Counted from the first letter of the stretch, positions 1-9,945 are shown. The stretch is 64,000 nucleotides of DNA from Bremerella sp. P1 (GCF_028748185.1 NZ_CP118164.1:2170001-2234000); one strand, 5' to 3'. Notes: generated from the letters alone by a model not told the origin. Numbers and translations are program-made.

Positions 1-1765
1 GGTTGGCCTCTTCTGCCTTTTCACGAGCCTCGCGGAGATCAGCCTCGGCTTTGCGCTGGGCGGTGACATCACGCATCGCAGCCAACAAATATGGCCTTTT
101 GTATTCGAGCGTAGGATTCTCGAACACAACGGCGTGCAACTCGATTAGGCGATCGGTTCCGCGAAGTCCCGTCATTTGAAATTCAACGCAACACGGATGT
201 CCTGCCATGGCGTCACATAGACTTCGAATGACCTTGCTGTGCGATTGTTTGGGCAATTGCTCGAGGAGCGATATGCCTTGAATCTCTTCCTCGGCCTGAG
301 CTTCCCACAATCGGAGACCAGCCGGATTGGTTTCCACAACTAGTCCATCTTCATCCAGCACATTCACGCCCACCGGCACGTTCTCAAAAATGGTCGTAAA
401 CCGGCGAAAGCCTTCTTCGGCTTCCTCTTTTGCCGTCTTGAGATCGGCGGTCATTGACTCGGCCAACTGCATGGCTCGCAATCGCGATGTTCCCAGGTTC
501 CATACCATTGTCGCCAGGAGAACAGTCAGCGTCGCGCCGATCGCCGTCGTAATAAATGGCCGCATGAAAAGGCTACTGGTATCGAAGTTCGGGTTACTAC
601 TGATCTGCACGGTCCACTGCCGACCACCAAAAGTCATCGTGTAAGACTTGGAAAAGACCGGCTGGTAGCTGTGTTTCTCATCTTCGCTGCTGAATGGATA
701 ACCATGGTCGCAAAACAGCTTGTTGGAAGGGTCGATGGCCATTGTATCGTAAACCATGACATCTACCTTTCCGTCACCAGAAGTGAGGATGCCGTCCAAG
801 GCCAACTCCGAGGTAATCGGCATGTAGACCCAACCCAGGAAAGCGTCCTCGCGCTCTTGCACCGTTTCGAGCGGAACGCCGGTCTTGTAAACGGCCAGGT
901 AGTACAGAAAGCCGTTGTGATTCAGTTGATCCTGAACCAGGTTAATTTTCGCCGTCAACGTCGGTACGCCATTGGCCCGCGCTTTCTCCGCAGCCACACG
1001 ACGGTTAGTTTCTGACCCGACATCCAGCCCCCAGGCAGCTCGGTTGTCAGCAATCGGCTCGATGTGACAGATCACAAAATAGTCGTCGTACTGATCAAGA
1101 CTGCCTGCGGTCTTGATCTGAAAGTCTTCGCCGAGCTTCTTCTTGGCCCAAGACATGAACGGGCCAACGTTATCTTTGGGGACTCTTCGGATGAAGCCCT
1201 GCCCCATAGCTCCTTGAAAGCAGAGTTGGGGATCCACCACTTTGCAGTAGTCACGGAACTCAGCCAGCGTAAGTTCCTCGCTTACCTCATGCAGACCGCG
1301 GAGCGCCTTCAAGCCATCTTCGAACTCTTTCATTCGCCGAGCGACTTCGGTTTTTACCCGCTCACTCAACGCATCAAATGCTTCCTCGGACTGACGGTGT
1401 GATTCACGCGTCATCCAGTAGGCAGAAGCCCCTGTCAGGGTAACACCGCAAACAAGGACCAGGATCACCGGCCGCATGACGCCGGTCGAGACGTTCGGGT
1501 TTACTGGCGCAAACTTCATGCCCCAGATGGTCATCAAGCGGTAGATGATCAGCGGAGCAGCGATGAGCAGCGTAACGGCCATACCCAGCAGATGCGTAGC
1601 GAACGTCGGCAACTGGGGAATCACCAGCGGTAACAGAAGCGTCGAGACGACTTCTGCCAGCACAACCGTAGCAACAACTTCTGCGGTGCTTCGAAGGAGG
1701 TGTTTGTTTGCCTGCACGTTTGCCCCGCCCCGGACAACCATCAATTCGTTCCGCCGGGCACCCAT
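1..1765 (-). CDS. CHASE-PAS sensor protein, probable histidine kinase (3' end beyond window)
   Basis: An open frame of 588 codons reads leftward off the window edge without a stop; an in-frame stop lies at 1826-1828. The N-terminus has two or three hydrophobic segments (about residues 20-65 and 90-110). A periplasmic CHASE-type ligand domain follows, recognisable by the leader 'REDAFLGWVY' and the neighbouring 'SYTMTFGGRQWTV'. Another membrane helix (about 400-420) and a PAS domain ('GVNVLDEDGLVVETNPAG') come next. The last visible residues are a charged linker (REAREKAEEAN) of the type that precedes HisKA domains. The CHASE and PAS calls are from sequence; kinase activity is inferred because the catalytic part lies outside. 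ATG at 1765 and ATG at 1741 are both possible starts, neither with a clear Shine-Dalgarno. It follows tonB in the same direction with a 158 bp gap. Confidence 0.82.
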   Translation of the reverse strand, partial: MGARRNELMVVRGGANVQANKHLLRSTAEVVATVVLAEVVSTLLLPLVIPQLPTFATHLLGMAVTLLIAAPLIIYRLMTIWGMKFAPVNPNVSTGVMRPVILVLVCGVTLTGASAYWMTRESHRQSEEAFDALSERVKTEVARRMKEFEDGLKALRGLHEVSEELTLAEFRDYCKVVDPQLCFQGAMGQGFIRRVPKDNVGPFMSWAKKKLGEDFQIKTAGSLDQYDDYFVICHIEPIADNRAAWGLDVGSETNRRVAAEKARANGVPTLTAKINLVQDQLNHNGFLYYLAVYKTGVPLETVQEREDAFLGWVYMPITSELALDGILTSGDGKVDVMVYDTMAIDPSNKLFCDHGYPFSSEDEKHSYQPVFSKSYTMTFGGRQWTVQISSNPNFDTSSLFMRPFITTAIGATLTVLLATMVWNLGTSRLRAMQLAESMTADLKTAKEEAEEGFRRFTTIFENVPVGVNVLDEDGLVVETNPAGLRLWEAQAEEEIQGISLLEQLPKQSHSKVIRSLCDAMAGHPCCVEFQMTGLRGTDRLIELHAVVFENPTLEYKRPYLLAAMRDVTAQRKAEADLREAREKAEEAN

Positions 1766-1923
1766 TGCCCAGCCGCCGGAATCGTTATCGGTTACCCAGA
1801 AGGCACTTGGTGCCCAGAACGCAAATTATCTGCCAGCAATTCGCCTTAACGCAGTGCGCTTACAAGCGATGTATCGAATGTGTCGATTATCTCGGTGTAA
1901 TGAGAGATGGGGCCATGCCCGCC

Positions 1924-2709
1924 CTAGCGCAGGAACCGGACAGGCATCAGGCGAACAACCGCGACCGGCTGGCCAGCCTGGGTGGCAGGAACTCCCTTCC
2001 AAAGACGTACCGCTTTGAGTGCCGCCTGATCGAGAACTTCGTATCCGCTGCTTTTCTCGACGCTTACTCGGCTGACCTGTCCATCAGGGGCCACCGCAAT
2101 CCGCAACAGGACTTCCCCTTCCCAGCCATTGCGAACGGCTTCGGGCGGGTACCTGGGAGGCGAATTCATCGAGAAGTCGGGCGGCGTCTCTTCAGTCGTA
2201 CCCACCGGTACTGGAACAGACATCGCCATCGCCGCTACAGGAATCGGCCGCGAATGCCGAGGCAATGGTTTCACTTGTGGCTCGGCCTCTTTCAGCTGCC
2301 GTTTGAACTGCCGACGCTCGGCGACCTGAACCTTGGGTGTGGCCTGCACCGCTTCGACCAGTAGCTCAGCCGATTGCCGAGTTGGCATGATCCGCAGAGA
2401 TTCTTTTGCGATCGTATCATCCGGCTCAATGTCGACAGTCGACTCGCTGGCGTTCATCTCGCTTTGAAGTAGCTCGACAGGTTCCGGTTCGCTTAAAACA
2501 ACCGGAGGAGCAAACGTGGCCGAAAGGGCCACGGCCTCGCGTTGGCCTGCAAAGTCAACTGACTGAAACAACGACATGCTTTGCCATGCAAGAACCGTCA
2601 CCAAAGCCACGTGGCTCCAGACCGAGAAATGGATGGCAAACTGAGTCGTCGTGAGTCGTCGCATGAAATCAGCCGCAATACGGCTGACAACAACCGCAGG
2701 GGCAGGCAC
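1924..2709 (-). CDS. tonB: TonB-family energy transducer
   Basis: A 261-residue protein with the usual TonB layout. A short cytoplasmic N-terminus leads into one hydrophobic helix (about residues 27-47), then a Pro/Glu/Val-rich periplasmic stretch. The C-terminal TonB domain (about 180-261) carries 'PPRYPPEAVRNGWEG' and 'VLDQAALKAVRLWKG'. TonB couples the inner-membrane proton gradient, through ExbBD, to outer-membrane receptors for metals and heme; no exbBD or receptor gene is visible here. The GTG at 2709 is the longest start; ATG at 2664 would shorten the cytoplasmic tail by 15 residues. It sits 32 bp after the HemP-like gene, which supports a role in iron or heme uptake. Confidence 0.88.
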   Translation of the reverse strand: MPAPAVVVSRIAADFMRRLTTTQFAIHFSVWSHVALVTVLAWQSMSLFQSVDFAGQREAVALSATFAPPVVLSEPEPVELLQSEMNASESTVDIEPDDTIAKESLRIMPTRQSAELLVEAVQATPKVQVAERRQFKRQLKEAEPQVKPLPRHSRPIPVAAMAMSVPVPVGTTEETPPDFSMNSPPRYPPEAVRNGWEGEVLLRIAVAPDGQVSRVSVEKSSGYEVLDQAALKAVRLWKGVPATQAGQPVAVVRLMPVRFLR

Positions 2710-2741
2710 ATAAAAGCGAGCCCCTGAACCTCACGGAGCTC

Positions 2742-2942
2742 TTATTTCGTCAAATACAAGCGACCATTCGAGGTCGCTTTCAAACAATAGAGCGTCCCGT
2801 CATGATCAATCCATACCTGGCGACGGCCTTGAAGCAGATCGCCTGAGGCAATCGCCGATTGATGATGCTGGTCTACGTTTGGGCTAGTTTGGGGGCGGTC
2901 CGTTACCTGGGTACCGCCCATGTCATCATAGCTACGATGCAT
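2742..2942 (-). CDS. HemP-like small protein (hemin uptake family)
   Basis: A 66-residue protein whose last 35 residues match the HemP family: 'LLQGRRQVWIDHDGTLY' followed by 'SNGRLYLTK', close to the family pattern LLxGRxxVxIxHxGxxYxLRxTxxGKLxLTK. HemP proteins are small, poorly understood cytoplasmic proteins encoded in iron- or heme-regulated operons; in some bacteria they act as regulators of heme-receptor genes. The ATG at 2942 was chosen because it gives the normal family length. The frame stays open upstream to a TTG at 3236, but that extension (98 codons) looks like nothing I know. It lies between the COG0523 GTPase and tonB, all on one strand. Confidence 0.72.
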   Translation of the reverse strand: MHRSYDDMGGTQVTDRPQTSPNVDQHHQSAIASGDLLQGRRQVWIDHDGTLYCLKATSNGRLYLTK

Positions 2943-3242
2943 GGTGATGAACACTTCACTGCTAAGGGAATCGGATGAACGCCCTGACGAGCGTTCGGAT
3001 AACTTCTTTTTGTGAAAAACTTTCCTCACATTCGCGTGAAAAAAGTCCTCAACAGTAAATGCAACTACCGCGCCGATCGCTTTTCCTGCGGTTTTTGCCC
3101 ATTTAGGGAAAGATACTGTCGCGCCAGGTGACACGCATGTCGCGCTCGGCAACATACCAATCCACTGAGAAGCCCCTAGAAGCTCGATAAGTGCAAGCCG
3201 AGCAGCAGGGAAGACTTTGCGGGCATTCGCAAACAATGTCGC
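2943..3242. other. Intergenic region between the COG0523 GTPase and the HemP-like gene
   Basis: A 300 bp stretch that should hold the promoter of the HemP-TonB unit. The HemP reading frame runs open through it from a TTG six bases after the GTPase stop. The encoded residues are of low quality and Ser/Lys-rich near the HemP start, so I do not call them part of the gene. I saw no clear Fur-box palindrome. Confidence 0.5.
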
Positions 3243-4361
3243 TTAACCGTTTGGCTTGGCAAACCGGTGCGTTGGCACAGGACGACCAGGACGGAAGCTT
3301 TGGGTTTGATGAAGTGTGACCGTGACACCCAGCTGGCCGGCGACCTCCTGAACCACTTCTTCCACGTGGGTGCGAAGCAACTGCGGGTCGACGGCTACTC
3401 GGGCATTCACCACCACATGAGCCAGTTTCGTCTGGCAGTGCGAAGGCAACGAAAGCACGGCCGGCGTGTCACTGCTGACCAGGTTAGCGACTCCGTATGC
3501 TCCTTCCCACAAACCGATGGTCTTCAGGTGGGCGGTCTCGGCTTGGATAGCTGCCAGGCGTTCACGCAGTCGTTCCACGATTCCCAGCAGCAAATCATCC
3601 ATCACGAACGGCTCGTCGCAGGTCGCATCCAAGCTGCTGTTTAGCCAACCCAGTTCGGCTTCCCCTTCGGCGTAGAGCTCGTAGTCCAGCTCAAGAATCT
3701 TTTGCCCGAACGCACCGCGCTGATCAAGCATTTCGCTGAACGCTTCCATTCCTTCACCGGTCTTAGCCGACATCCGCAGAACGGGCGTTTCCGGAGCAAA
3801 ATCACTCAATAGTGTCGCGAGTTCCTCGACTTGTTCCGTACTCAACTCATCAATGCGGTTGATGATCAAGAAGTCGGCCTCTTCCAACTGCTTCTCGAAG
3901 ATGTACGCCGCCTTGGGCGAGAAGCCTGCCTGGGCTTCTTTGCGTAAGATCCGTAGCCCGTGCGAAGGCTTCAGAATCACGCCGTACGGCGCCACATCAA
4001 ACTGGGCATCAAATAGCTGTACCAGTGGCTGAACCACCGTAGCGACCAGATCGGTGCAGCTACCTACCGGTTCGGCGATGACCACGTCAGGACGCTCGTC
4101 GACGGCCAGCGTTTCGACCGTTGACGTCAGTTCGTTGAAGTTACAGCAGAAGCAAGCCCCGGCGACCTCGCCTACATTCAATCCTTGCGAACGAAGCAAG
4201 TTCGTATCGACCAAGTCGGCCGCTTGATCATTGGTGACGACACCAACCTTCAGCCCTTGATCCTGGTACTGCTTGGCCAAGCGGCCAATAGCTGTCGTCT
4301 TTCCTGCCCCCAGAAAGCCGCCCAACATCACGAAACGGATTTTGTGGGGTTCAGATGACAT
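3243..4361 (-). CDS. COG0523-family GTPase (CobW/HypB/UreG-like metallochaperone)
   Basis: A 372-residue P-loop GTPase. Walker A is GGFLGAGKT at residues 14-22. The metal-binding CxCC motif of COG0523 proteins is at residues 70-73 (C70, C72, C73), followed by an 'EPVGS' switch and a guanine-specificity motif 'NRID'. A C-terminal domain lies after about residue 240. Family members insert or traffic metals (Zn, Co, Ni, Fe) into client proteins using GTP hydrolysis. This planctomycete-type subgroup has no assigned client. It is followed by the HemP-like and tonB genes, so iron or another TonB-imported metal is a reasonable guess, but not shown. Confidence 0.9.
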   Translation of the reverse strand: MSSEPHKIRFVMLGGFLGAGKTTAIGRLAKQYQDQGLKVGVVTNDQAADLVDTNLLRSQGLNVGEVAGACFCCNFNELTSTVETLAVDERPDVVIAEPVGSCTDLVATVVQPLVQLFDAQFDVAPYGVILKPSHGLRILRKEAQAGFSPKAAYIFEKQLEEADFLIINRIDELSTEQVEELATLLSDFAPETPVLRMSAKTGEGMEAFSEMLDQRGAFGQKILELDYELYAEGEAELGWLNSSLDATCDEPFVMDDLLLGIVERLRERLAAIQAETAHLKTIGLWEGAYGVANLVSSDTPAVLSLPSHCQTKLAHVVVNARVAVDPQLLRTHVEEVVQEVAGQLGVTVTLHQTQSFRPGRPVPTHRFAKPNG

Positions 4362-4572
4362 AGGAGGGGATCTTTCAGGAAGGGGAGAACGTTCTTACCG
4401 AGTTGAGATTATCGCATTAGATGCCAGGCTTCAACATGGAGCCTATGGGGCATAAGCACAAGGCCTGCCCCCAAGAATCGGCGAAAGGGGCTACCGTTTT
4501 CTGGCAAGCCCCTGTCACCCAAGGCTGAATATTCCCTTGCATTCAGCCTCCCCATGTTTTTCGAGAAGCGAG

Positions 4573-6930
4573 TTACTCGCTCATGTCGAAGCTTTCGACC
4601 AGGTCCCGGAGCGACTTAGCTTGGGCACCGAGTTCTTCGGCACTGGCCGCCATTTCTTCGCTGGAAGCGGTCGACTGTTCGGTCACCGAGGCAACTTGCT
4701 GAACGGTACCGTAGACTTCTTGCGACATGCTCATCTGCTCGTCGGTGGCCGAAGCGATTTCGGCGATCTTGCCCGACGTGGCTTCGACCGCGGCAACGAT
4801 CTTTTCCAAGGCACTACCGGCCTGAGCACTCAGTTCGACACCGTTGGCAACACGAGCCGTCGATTCCTTGATCAGAGCCGAAACGTCCTTGGCGGCGTTG
4901 CTGGCACGTTCGGCCAACTTGCGAACTTCGTCGGCCACCACGGCGAACCCTAAACCATGTTCCCCGGCACGAGCCGCTTCGATGGCAGCGTTGAGTGCCA
5001 GGAGATTCGTCTGGCTGGCGATTTCGCTGATGACCTGAATGATTTCACTGATCTGTTCGGACGAAGCCTTGATCAGGTCCATCGCTTCACCACTCTTGGT
5101 GACAGCCTGGCCGCCTTCGACAGCGATCACGTTCGTTTCGTTGGCCAGCTTATCGGTTTCGTTGGCACGATCACGGACACCTTGGATGCTGCGAGTCAGC
5201 TCTTGAGCCGAAGCGCTGATCTGCTCGACAGCAGCACTTTGGGTTTGAGCCCCTTCAGCAACCGACTGCGACGCTTCGCTGACGGTCGCGGCACTTTCGG
5301 TGAACTGGTTGGCACTCTCGTTCACGTTGGCAATCAACTCGGCCATGGCCAAACGCATGTGGACTTGCTTGGTAATGTCCGTGGCATATTTGACGACCTT
5401 GAACGGCTTGCCATTGAGATCGAAGATCGGGTTGTAGGAAGCCTGAATCCAGATCTCGTTGCCGCCCTTGCCGAATCGCTTGTACTGACCGGCGTCGAAC
5501 TCACCCTGATTCAGCTTCTCCCAGAACACTTTGTACTCGCCGCTGGCAGCCAATTCCTTGTCGACAAAGATCTGGTGATGGCGTCCTTGGATTTCGCTCA
5601 GGCTATAACCGACCGCACCCAGGAAGTTTTCATTGGCCGTGATAATGGTGCCGTCCATGTTGAACTCGATCACCGCCTGCGATTTGCTGATCGCGTCCAT
5701 CTGCCCCGAGTAATTCGCCGTAGCCAATTTCTGCTCGGTAACGTTGGTCGCGTACTTCACCACTTTGTAAGGTTTGCCACTGGCGTCGAAAATCGGGTTA
5801 TAGGAAGCCTGAATCCAGATCTCCTTCCCTCCCTTGCCAAGACGCTTGTACTCAGCCGATTCGTATTCACCACGACGCAGCTTATCCCAAAACTTCTTAT
5901 ACTCGCCGCTACGAGCGTATTCCGGTTCGACGAACATCTGATGATGCTGTCCCTGAATCTCGCCGAGCGAATAGCCAACCGTGCTCAGGAAGTTTTCGTT
6001 GGCCGTGATAATGGTGCCGTCCAGGTTGAATTCGATGACGGCTTGGGCTTTGCTGATCGCTTCCAACTGACCCGAGAAGTCTGCGAACTGCAACTTTTGA
6101 TCGGTGATGTCGGTGGCGTACTTCACCACTTTGTAAGGCTTGCCACTGGCGTCGAAGATCGGATTGTACGAAGCCTGGATCCAGATCTCCTTACCATCTT
6201 TGCCAAAACGTTTGTACTCGGCGGCTTCATACTGACCACGATTCAGCTTGGCCCAGAACTCACGGTACTCAGCACTGTTGCCGTACTCGTTACCGACGAA
6301 CATCCGGTGGTGCTGCCCCTGGATTTCGCCCAGCGAGTAACCAACCGTGCTCAGGAAGTTTTCATTGGCCGTGATGATGGTGCCATCCATGTTGAACTCG
6401 ATGACGGCCTGAGCTTTGCTTACCGCGTTGATCTGACCTTGGAAGTCGGCATCCTGCATCTTTTGTGCGGTAATGTCGACGGCGTACTTGATCACTTTGA
6501 TCGTATTTCCGTCTTCGTCGAGAATCGGGTTATAGGAAGCCTGGATCCAGATTTCGCGGCCACCTTTGCCGACGCGTTTGTACTGGCCGGCGTCGAAGTT
6601 CCCTTGGCCAAGCTTGGTCCAAAAGTCACGGTACTCGATACTTTGGGCGTAGGCGGGATCTACGAACAAACGATGATGTTGTCCCTGAATCTCTTCCAGC
6701 GTATAGCCCACGGCACCCAGGAAATTGTCGTTGGCGGTCAGGATCGTTCCGTCGGGTTGGAACTCGATCACGGCTTGCGACTTATGGATCGCGGCGTTCT
6801 CGGCCTTCAGCAGCGCAATTTCGCTTCGAAGCTGAGCTTCCACCGATCGAGAGCGTGAGTTCGTCTTGGCTTTACGCGTGGAAGGTTTCGTCGATGGTTG
6901 AGTAGCCTCGAGTGTTGCACTGGTCGGCAT
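4573..6930 (-). CDS. Soluble methyl-accepting chemotaxis protein with four tandem PAS domains
   Basis: A 785-residue receptor with no signal peptide and no membrane helix, so it should act in the cytoplasm. A charged, Ser/Lys-rich N-terminus is followed by a short coiled coil (about residues 31-48). Four PAS domains then repeat every 122 residues (about 51-157, 171-279, 293-401, 415-523). Each carries 'NPI-D' and '[11 protein letters not shown]'-type cores and ends in a DIT-like linker. The C-terminal signalling domain (about 540-785) has the hairpin tip '[20 protein letters not shown]', which binds CheA/CheW. No C-terminal CheR-tethering pentapeptide is seen (it ends FDMSE). PAS domains of this class bind heme or flavin and sense oxygen or redox state; the ligand here is unknown. 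AGGAG lies seven bases before the ATG. It resembles BdlA/Aer2-type soluble receptors. No che genes are nearby. Confidence 0.95.
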   Translation of the reverse strand: MPTSATLEATQPSTKPSTRKAKTNSRSRSVEAQLRSEIALLKAENAAIHKSQAVIEFQPDGTILTANDNFLGAVGYTLEEIQGQHHRLFVDPAYAQSIEYRDFWTKLGQGNFDAGQYKRVGKGGREIWIQASYNPILDEDGNTIKVIKYAVDITAQKMQDADFQGQINAVSKAQAVIEFNMDGTIITANENFLSTVGYSLGEIQGQHHRMFVGNEYGNSAEYREFWAKLNRGQYEAAEYKRFGKDGKEIWIQASYNPIFDASGKPYKVVKYATDITDQKLQFADFSGQLEAISKAQAVIEFNLDGTIITANENFLSTVGYSLGEIQGQHHQMFVEPEYARSGEYKKFWDKLRRGEYESAEYKRLGKGGKEIWIQASYNPIFDASGKPYKVVKYATNVTEQKLATANYSGQMDAISKSQAVIEFNMDGTIITANENFLGAVGYSLSEIQGRHHQIFVDKELAASGEYKVFWEKLNQGEFDAGQYKRFGKGGNEIWIQASYNPIFDLNGKPFKVVKYATDITKQVHMRLAMAELIANVNESANQFTESAATVSEASQSVAEGAQTQSAAVEQISASAQELTRSIQGVRDRANETDKLANETNVIAVEGGQAVTKSGEAMDLIKASSEQISEIIQVISEIASQTNLLALNAAIEAARAGEHGLGFAVVADEVRKLAERASNAAKDVSALIKESTARVANGVELSAQAGSALEKIVAAVEATSGKIAEIASATDEQMSMSQEVYGTVQQVASVTEQSTASSEEMAASAEELGAQAKSLRDLVESFDMSE
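5326..6780 (-). repeat. Four in-frame tandem repeats of about 366 bp encoding PAS domains
   Basis: The PAS-coding part of the chemoreceptor consists of four copies of a 122-codon unit. Units two and three are the most alike: stretches such as the one encoding '[26 protein letters not shown]' recur almost unchanged at DNA level near 5970-6030 and 6330-6390. This points to recent internal duplication or gene conversion. Units one and four are more diverged at their edges. Confidence 0.85.
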
Positions 6931-7742
6931 CGTGATCTCCTGCCCTAGGAATTGCGGTTTTTAAAGCTTCAGACGTAAACTCGATCGCGGTTGCTGCCGC
7001 AGTGGATCGCATTTGGCGTCCAAGCTATCTACGTTTCAACCCACTGAAGTCAAATATCTCGTCCCCCAAATAAGCAGGGCATTTCCCCATACGATCGACT
7101 GATCACGATCGTACGTCGTGTCACTAGAACGACTTACGCTTACATCAGGGATATTCCTGGACAGGAACAAGGGTTCTTGAAGATTCTCGTGAATGAGCCC
7201 GGCGAGTTCTCGCACCGGAAGCCCTGAGGCTCCTTGAAGCATCCCCAACGCAGGCAAAAAGCCACGTGAGCCAACGCACCTCGCCAGGCAGCCTGCCTGA
7301 AAGGCAAAAATCCTCAATTGCATCGTTTAAAACATTAGAAACTCCACATCAACGGTGAAACATTATCGCCCCTAGCGAGGGATATATTGCGCAAGCTTCT
7401 CAGAGTCACCCATACTCCTTTCCCACGGAACCACCCGAAATAAGTATCACAATCCAGGTGGCAATTCTTTTACCACTCAAAGAGTTACGAAAGACCAGGC
7501 CCCACAAATCGCCGTCTAGGCAGGAGATCACCTCTCAAGCACTGCCAAACACGGATCCAATAGGCGTAATACTTCTCAAAAATTAAACGTCGCTTCTCAT
7601 TCACTTTCGGCAAAAAAGACTGAAAATAGTCTTTACCCGATGAGCCTCTCAGGTGGACTTATCTCATTGATTTCATCCACACACCAAACTCATCCTTACT
7701 CATCCCCTTGTTCTGCCGCTTGGCGGTGAAAGGTCATTACTC
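6931..7742. other. 812 bp non-coding region between the chemoreceptor and the first DUF1559 gene
   Basis: This divergent intergenic region should hold promoters for the chemoreceptor (minus) and the DUF1559 gene (plus). The only long frame (7036-7323, minus, 95 codons) resembles no family I know, and I leave it unannotated. The stretch 7440-7742 is AT-richer than its surroundings. I found no convincing -35/-10 pair, hairpin or RNA gene. Confidence 0.5.
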
Positions 7743-8702
7743 ATGAACTTGATTTCGTCATCTCCCGAATACTCTCGAGCAAAGCGCGGGTTTACCCTCG
7801 TCGAACTGCTTGTTGTGATCGCCATCATTGGCGTGTTGGTGGCTCTGCTTCTGCCTGCCGTGCAGCAAGCCCGTGAAGCCGCACGACGTGCCCAATGCGT
7901 CAATAACCTCAAGAACATTGGGTTAGCGATGCACAACTATCACGACACCTACCGCAACTTCCCATACCTCGGTTTCACCGGTTGGAATGGCGACACGATT
8001 TCAGTGTTTGGTCGCCTGCTTCCCTTCATTGAACAAACGGCCATGTACGAAACGTTGAACTTCAACGTGCGAGCCAACGACGGCAACAACAAACTGTATC
8101 GCACGACGCCGATCGACGTTTACTCGTGCCCTTCTGAAAACGTGACCTTGGGCGAATCGAATAGCGGAAACAATCATTGGTCGCATCAACGCTACAGCTA
8201 CGCGGTCTGCGTTGGTAACACGAACTACGATCAGCACAACGCCAACAATTGGGATGGTGTCTGGACCTACGACAACGGCGGTTCGGCCTTCAAGATGGGC
8301 GATCACATTCGCAGCATGGCCTCGATTACTGACGGAACCAGCAATACCGTGATGGTTTCGGAAGTTCCGATGAACCAGAACGATCAAGGCTGGCAAGGCA
8401 TGTACGCCGCTGGCATCTACGCTTCGGGTGCCGGTTTCACTGGTTACCTGACCCCGAACACCAAGGCCTCGATCGATGGTGGTCGTCGCTGCTGGAATCC
8501 AGATGACTATCTGCAGAAGATCCCTTGTCACAATGGTGGCGATAACTGGTGGGCCGCGACGTTCGCCGCGTTCAGTATGCACCCAGGCGGTGTCAACGCC
8601 TGTAACTTCGACGGTTCGGTAAGCTTCGTTCCAGAAACGATCGATATCTGGGCATGGCGTGCCCGGACGTCGACCCAAGGTGGCGAGGTCATCGGTCAGT
8701 AA
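7743..8702 (+). CDS. DUF1559 protein with prepilin-type N-terminus
   Basis: A 319-residue protein with a classical type IV prepilin leader. A basic N-terminus ends in KRG, followed by [20 protein letters not shown] and '[13 protein letters not shown]'; a PilD-type peptidase would cut between G and F. The remainder is the DUF1559 (SBP_bac_10-like) domain, ending in the family C-terminus with 'HPGGVNACNFDGSV' and 'GGEVIGQ'. DUF1559 proteins occur in tens to hundreds of copies in planctomycetes and are thought to be pseudopilin-like surface proteins; their function is unproven. A lipoprotein gene follows after 77 bp, a pairing seen again three times in this window. Confidence 0.93.
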   Translation: MNLISSSPEYSRAKRGFTLVELLVVIAIIGVLVALLLPAVQQAREAARRAQCVNNLKNIGLAMHNYHDTYRNFPYLGFTGWNGDTISVFGRLLPFIEQTAMYETLNFNVRANDGNNKLYRTTPIDVYSCPSENVTLGESNSGNNHWSHQRYSYAVCVGNTNYDQHNANNWDGVWTYDNGGSAFKMGDHIRSMASITDGTSNTVMVSEVPMNQNDQGWQGMYAAGIYASGAGFTGYLTPNTKASIDGGRRCWNPDDYLQKIPCHNGGDNWWAATFAAFSMHPGGVNACNFDGSVSFVPETIDIWAWRARTSTQGGEVIGQ

Positions 8703-8779
8703 CCAAATCTGGCAGGTGCCGGGAAGACTTGCTACGAAGGCAAGTCTTCCCCTGAACCTCCTGATGGAGCATTCATACC

Positions 8780-9232
8780 ATGAACAAAAAACACCTTATC
8801 TCCTTGAGCAGTTTCGTCGTCTTGTTGGCTTCGCTTAGCTTCCTGGCTGGTTGCGGCGCCGGTGACGGCATGATCACGATCTCTGGTAGCGTCACCCTCG
8901 ATGGCGAGCCGGTCGAAGATGGCTCGATCTCGCTGATGCCAATCAACGGTGGAAGCATGGGCGGAGGCCTGATCGAGAACGGGTACTACACGGCCAAGTC
9001 GTCCCCTGGCGAAATGGCGGTCCAGATCCACGCCCACAAGATGGTCACAAAGAAGAACCCTACGCGGGAAGAAGTCGAACGTGGACTGACCGAAGACAGC
9101 GTTTCGATCATTCCGAACGTGTACAACCGCCAGTCAAAGCTACGCATTACTGTGGCTCCCGATCAAAAGAACTTCGAGTTCAATTTGACGAAAGACGGCA
9201 AGATTCCTGACGGTATGGCGGCCAAGATGTAA
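8780..9232 (+). CDS. Small lipoprotein with carboxypeptidase-regulatory-like fold
   Basis: A 150-residue protein with a lipoprotein signal: a hydrophobic segment ends in the lipobox LAGC (Cys about residue 25). The mature part begins with a beta-rich stretch 'GSVTLDGEPVEDGSI'. This is typical of the small planctomycete lipoproteins annotated as carboxypeptidase-regulatory-like. It is expected to be anchored to a membrane and exposed outside the cytoplasm. It lies directly after a DUF1559 gene and before a strong terminator, so the two form a likely operon. No enzymatic motif is seen. Confidence 0.85.
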   Translation: MNKKHLISLSSFVVLLASLSFLAGCGAGDGMITISGSVTLDGEPVEDGSISLMPINGGSMGGGLIENGYYTAKSSPGEMAVQIHAHKMVTKKNPTREEVERGLTEDSVSIIPNVYNRQSKLRITVAPDQKNFEFNLTKDGKIPDGMAAKM

Positions 9233-9260
9233 CGTCTTGTGTTCGTTTCCCGAACGGAAC

Positions 9261-9296
9261 AGGTGGCTGACTTGGCAGGGTCAGCCACCTATTTTT
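9261..9296 (+). terminator. Rho-independent terminator of the DUF1559-lipoprotein operon
   Basis: A perfect 11-bp stem, AGGTGGCTGAC with GTCAGCCACCT, and an 8-nt loop, followed by ATTTTT. It lies 28 bp after the lipoprotein stop codon. Confidence 0.9.
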
Positions 9297-9419
9297 ATGC
9301 GCACTGTCTTGAAGAAGACGCCAGAAGCGCGGACTAAATTGCCGATAGCTCGACGTGCGCGGAGAAGCCTTCTACTATACGGCTACTCACTTGTTGTATC
9401 TCATCTCAATGTAGTGCCG

Positions 9420-9863
9420 ATGAAGCCGTTATTCTTTTTCGTTGTCGCCCTGAGTTGCCTCCTAGGGGCCGATGCTCTCGCCCAGGAACCGGCACATGAT
9501 GATGTCCCGTTGGATCTAGCGATGCGGCCCAGTGGCTATCCAGATCAGATCGACATCAAAGAGGCTGAGAAGTTCTTCCATACACTTGAGCTTGCCGGCC
9601 AAGGCTGCGGCCTTAGTTCTTGGTCGGGACAAAGCGTTGGCATGTTCCGCAACAGCTACCGAAAAGACGGTTCCCACGAAATAAAAACGAAGTGGACTCC
9701 GGGCAAGGTGACCGTTAGCGCAATGTACTTTCGCAGCAAAGAATTCAACGATCACAAGTGGTTCTTAAGCCGGATGACTTTGGGCGACCAAGGGTACGCT
9801 CGTGAAAGTCTCGACGAAGACCATCTGCGTTGGCGTCGTGATCTCAGTAAGTTAGAGCCTTAG
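9420..9863 (+). CDS. Exported protein of unknown function
   Basis: A 147-residue protein starting at the ATG at 9420, where a clear signal peptide begins (MKPLFFFVVALSCLLGADALA, likely cut after ALA). A longer frame extends upstream to 9237 but would run through the terminator of the previous operon. The mature part has an 'AEKFFHTLELAGQGCG' segment and several Trp and Arg residues; I recognise no family. It probably acts in the periplasm. Confidence 0.65.
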   Translation: MKPLFFFVVALSCLLGADALAQEPAHDDVPLDLAMRPSGYPDQIDIKEAEKFFHTLELAGQGCGLSSWSGQSVGMFRNSYRKDGSHEIKTKWTPGKVTVSAMYFRSKEFNDHKWFLSRMTLGDQGYARESLDEDHLRWRRDLSKLEP

Positions 9864-9945
9864 ATCTCGTTATAACAGTATCGAGAGTGACGGCTTTTGT
9901 AGGTGGGCGGCGGGGTGGGAAATCGGCGGGGAAAACGGTGAGAGC

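Noticed and set aside
5326-6780. Regular repeats that could suggest a CRISPR or satellite array
   Set aside because: The unit is 366 bp and in frame, coding for PAS domains; there are no short repeats with unique spacers anywhere in the window.
4957-6858. A 633-codon open frame on the plus strand opposite the chemoreceptor
   Set aside because: It is exactly antisense to the PAS repeats, carries the mirrored repetition, and matches no protein family. The minus-strand protein is certain.
7036-7323. A 95-codon frame between the chemoreceptor and a DUF1559 gene
   Set aside because: No ribosome site, no recognised family and no regular composition; more likely non-coding.
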